From: a virus
Direction: 5' to 3' (one strand)
Length of the DNA stretch: 21,564 bases
IMG/VR virus record: IMGVR_UViG_3300027792_000061
Coordinates: 1 to 21,564 of that record
The position numbers and the translations under genes were made by a program. The notes beneath the pieces are model-generated. The model worked only from the letters and a program-made list of their open reading frames with translations, ran no database searches and was not told the DNA's origin. Position 1 is the first letter of the stretch. Each line of letters begins with the position of its first letter. Below are positions 20,739 to 21,564 of the stretch, in pieces.

Positions 20739-21224
20739 ATGTTGTTCATCAACACTGACAGCTCAATTGAGCCGTTCAACCCAGGCGGCATTGTGTCTTG
20801 GGCCTTCATCGTCAAAAACGGACAGAACCTAGTACACCAAGAGGCCGGTATCTCGGTCAAAGGAGGTGCTCTGGCAACCAACAATATCGGAGAATACCAT
20901 GCCGTGATTGCGGCCATGCTGTGGTTGATCAAGCTTCCTGTGGGGAAAAGACAACCCGTCATTATCAAGTCAGATTCACAGCTCATCGTGAACCAGTGTA
21001 GCGGTACCTGGGAATGCCGTGACGAGAAATTGGTTCCTCTTCACGAAATGGTGATCAAAGCCAAGGCTCGTTACGGTCGGGGTGTCACCTTCCAGTGGAT
21101 TCCCAGAGAAAAGAACACCGAAGCGGATGCGTTGTCGAGAACTGTGTACGACGAAGACGAAGTCAAGCACTTCAAGGATAATCAGATCGATATCCTGTTC
21201 GAAGGCGACGATATCACATTCTGA
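20739..21224 (+). CDS. Ribonuclease H (RNase HI type)
   Basis: A 161-residue RNase H-fold enzyme. The catalytic set D7 (FINTDSS), E52 (NNIGEYHAV), D79 (IIKSDSQLIVNQ) and D130 (REKNTEADALS) is complete. It would degrade RNA in RNA-DNA hybrids, such as Okazaki or origin primers, fitting a phage that carries its own exo-pol polymerase without a 5' nuclease domain. The ATG directly follows the TAG of the upstream open frame, with GAGGGAGAAGAGG as ribosome binding site. The C-terminal 25 residues are acidic. Confidence 0.93.
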   Translation: MLFINTDSSIEPFNPGGIVSWAFIVKNGQNLVHQEAGISVKGGALATNNIGEYHAVIAAMLWLIKLPVGKRQPVIIKSDSQLIVNQCSGTWECRDEKLVPLHEMVIKAKARYGRGVTFQWIPREKNTEADALSRTVYDEDEVKHFKDNQIDILFEGDDITF

Positions 21225-21234
21225 GGAGATCATT

Positions 21235-21564
21235 GTGAGACGATTGATCATCGGCTTCGGCCATAAAAGGTGCAGAGGCAAAGACACAGCAGCAGCCATG
21301 GCCTTTGAGAACCTGCAAACAAGGGGCATGAAAGTGCGCCACGACGCCTTCGCCTACTCCCTGAAGGAAATGTGCAGGGTTGTCTTCGGCTTCAACGATG
21401 AGCAACTCTACGGTGACCTCAAAGGCATTCCTGATCCATATTGGGGATTCACACCGCGCTGGGCCCTGCAGTACGCCGGCACTGAAGCCATGCGGAAAGT
21501 GATCGACGACCAGATCTGGGTGAAGACCTTCGTCCGGCGAGTCCAGCAGGACCAGCACACCTCG
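21235..21564 (+). CDS. Deoxynucleoside monophosphate kinase, N-terminal part (cut by window end)
   Basis: A GTG start with AGGAGATC at 21224-21231. The 110 visible codons start with RRLIIGFGHKRCRGKDT, the P-loop style of phage dNMP kinases (T4 gp1-like), then FAYSLKEMCRVVFGF and the family-typical PRWALQYAGTEAMRKVIDD...IWVKTF. The enzyme phosphorylates dNMPs to dNDPs to feed phage DNA synthesis. The frame is still open at the last base, so the C-terminus lies outside the window. Confidence 0.9.
   Translation, partial: MRRLIIGFGHKRCRGKDTAAAMAFENLQTRGMKVRHDAFAYSLKEMCRVVFGFNDEQLYGDLKGIPDPYWGFTPRWALQYAGTEAMRKVIDDQIWVKTFVRRVQQDQHTS

Noticed and set aside
1-21564. Cyanobacterial HIP1-type GCGATCGC signal behind the frequent GATC
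   Set aside because: The octamer itself was not noticed; GATC occurs mainly as NNG-ATC codon junctions, so there is no support for HIP1.

Overview
The window is a gene-dense segment of a tailed bacteriophage genome (head-tail DNA phage). All supported genes are on the + strand. The largest non-coding gap is about 120 nt (7963-8082), and many neighbours overlap by the 4 nt ATGA/GTGA arrangement typical of translationally coupled phage operons. Strong AGGAG-type ribosome binding sites point to a bacterial host, but nothing identifies the host more closely. No tRNA, rRNA, CRISPR array, insertion sequence or integrase was seen.

Layout: (1) 15-3855: small or unrecognised early-type genes, including a winged-helix protein with a linker-histone-like Lys/Ala/Pro tail, a coiled-coil protein and a zinc-ribbon protein. 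(2) 3852-9801: replication and recombination core, with a family A DNA polymerase carrying 3'-5' exonuclease motifs, a coiled-coil protein, a T4 gp32-like zinc ssDNA-binding protein with an unusual C-terminal extension, a strong intrinsic terminator, a small histone-fold-like protein, a MazG-like NTP pyrophosphohydrolase and a RecA/UvsX-like recombinase. (3) 9875-15341: small genes around an Mre11/SbcD (gp47-like) nuclease and its Rad50/SbcC (gp46-like) ATPase, which are separated by four small genes, one of them a winged-helix protein. (4) 15338-18400: an unrecognised gene, a DUF4406/nucleoside deoxyribosyltransferase-like protein, two unrecognised genes, a RuvC-like Holliday junction resolvase, a 43-residue Cys protein and a NYN/PIN-like ribonuclease. 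(5) 18397-21564: a GpA-type terminase large subunit, a KTSC-domain protein with a possible -1 frameshift extension, RNase H, and the start of a dNMP kinase cut by the window end.

Together the genes form a recombination-dependent replication and packaging programme. Polymerase, ssDNA-binding protein, RecA and Mre11/Rad50 would initiate and extend recombination-primed forks. RNase H would remove primers, RuvC would resolve branches before packaging, terminase would cut and package, and MazG, dNMP kinase and the deoxyribosyltransferase-like protein would tune nucleotide pools. Helicase, primase, clamp and clamp loader are not in this window.

The most notable points are the pairing of a linker-histone-like protein with a histone-fold-like protein in one phage replication region, a correctly phased AAAGGGA slippery heptamer before the KTSC stop codon, a Pro/Lys short motif shared by the ssDNA-binding protein and RecA, a Cys-rich module shared by two proteins, and a terminator/attenuator-like element directly before the histone-fold gene.
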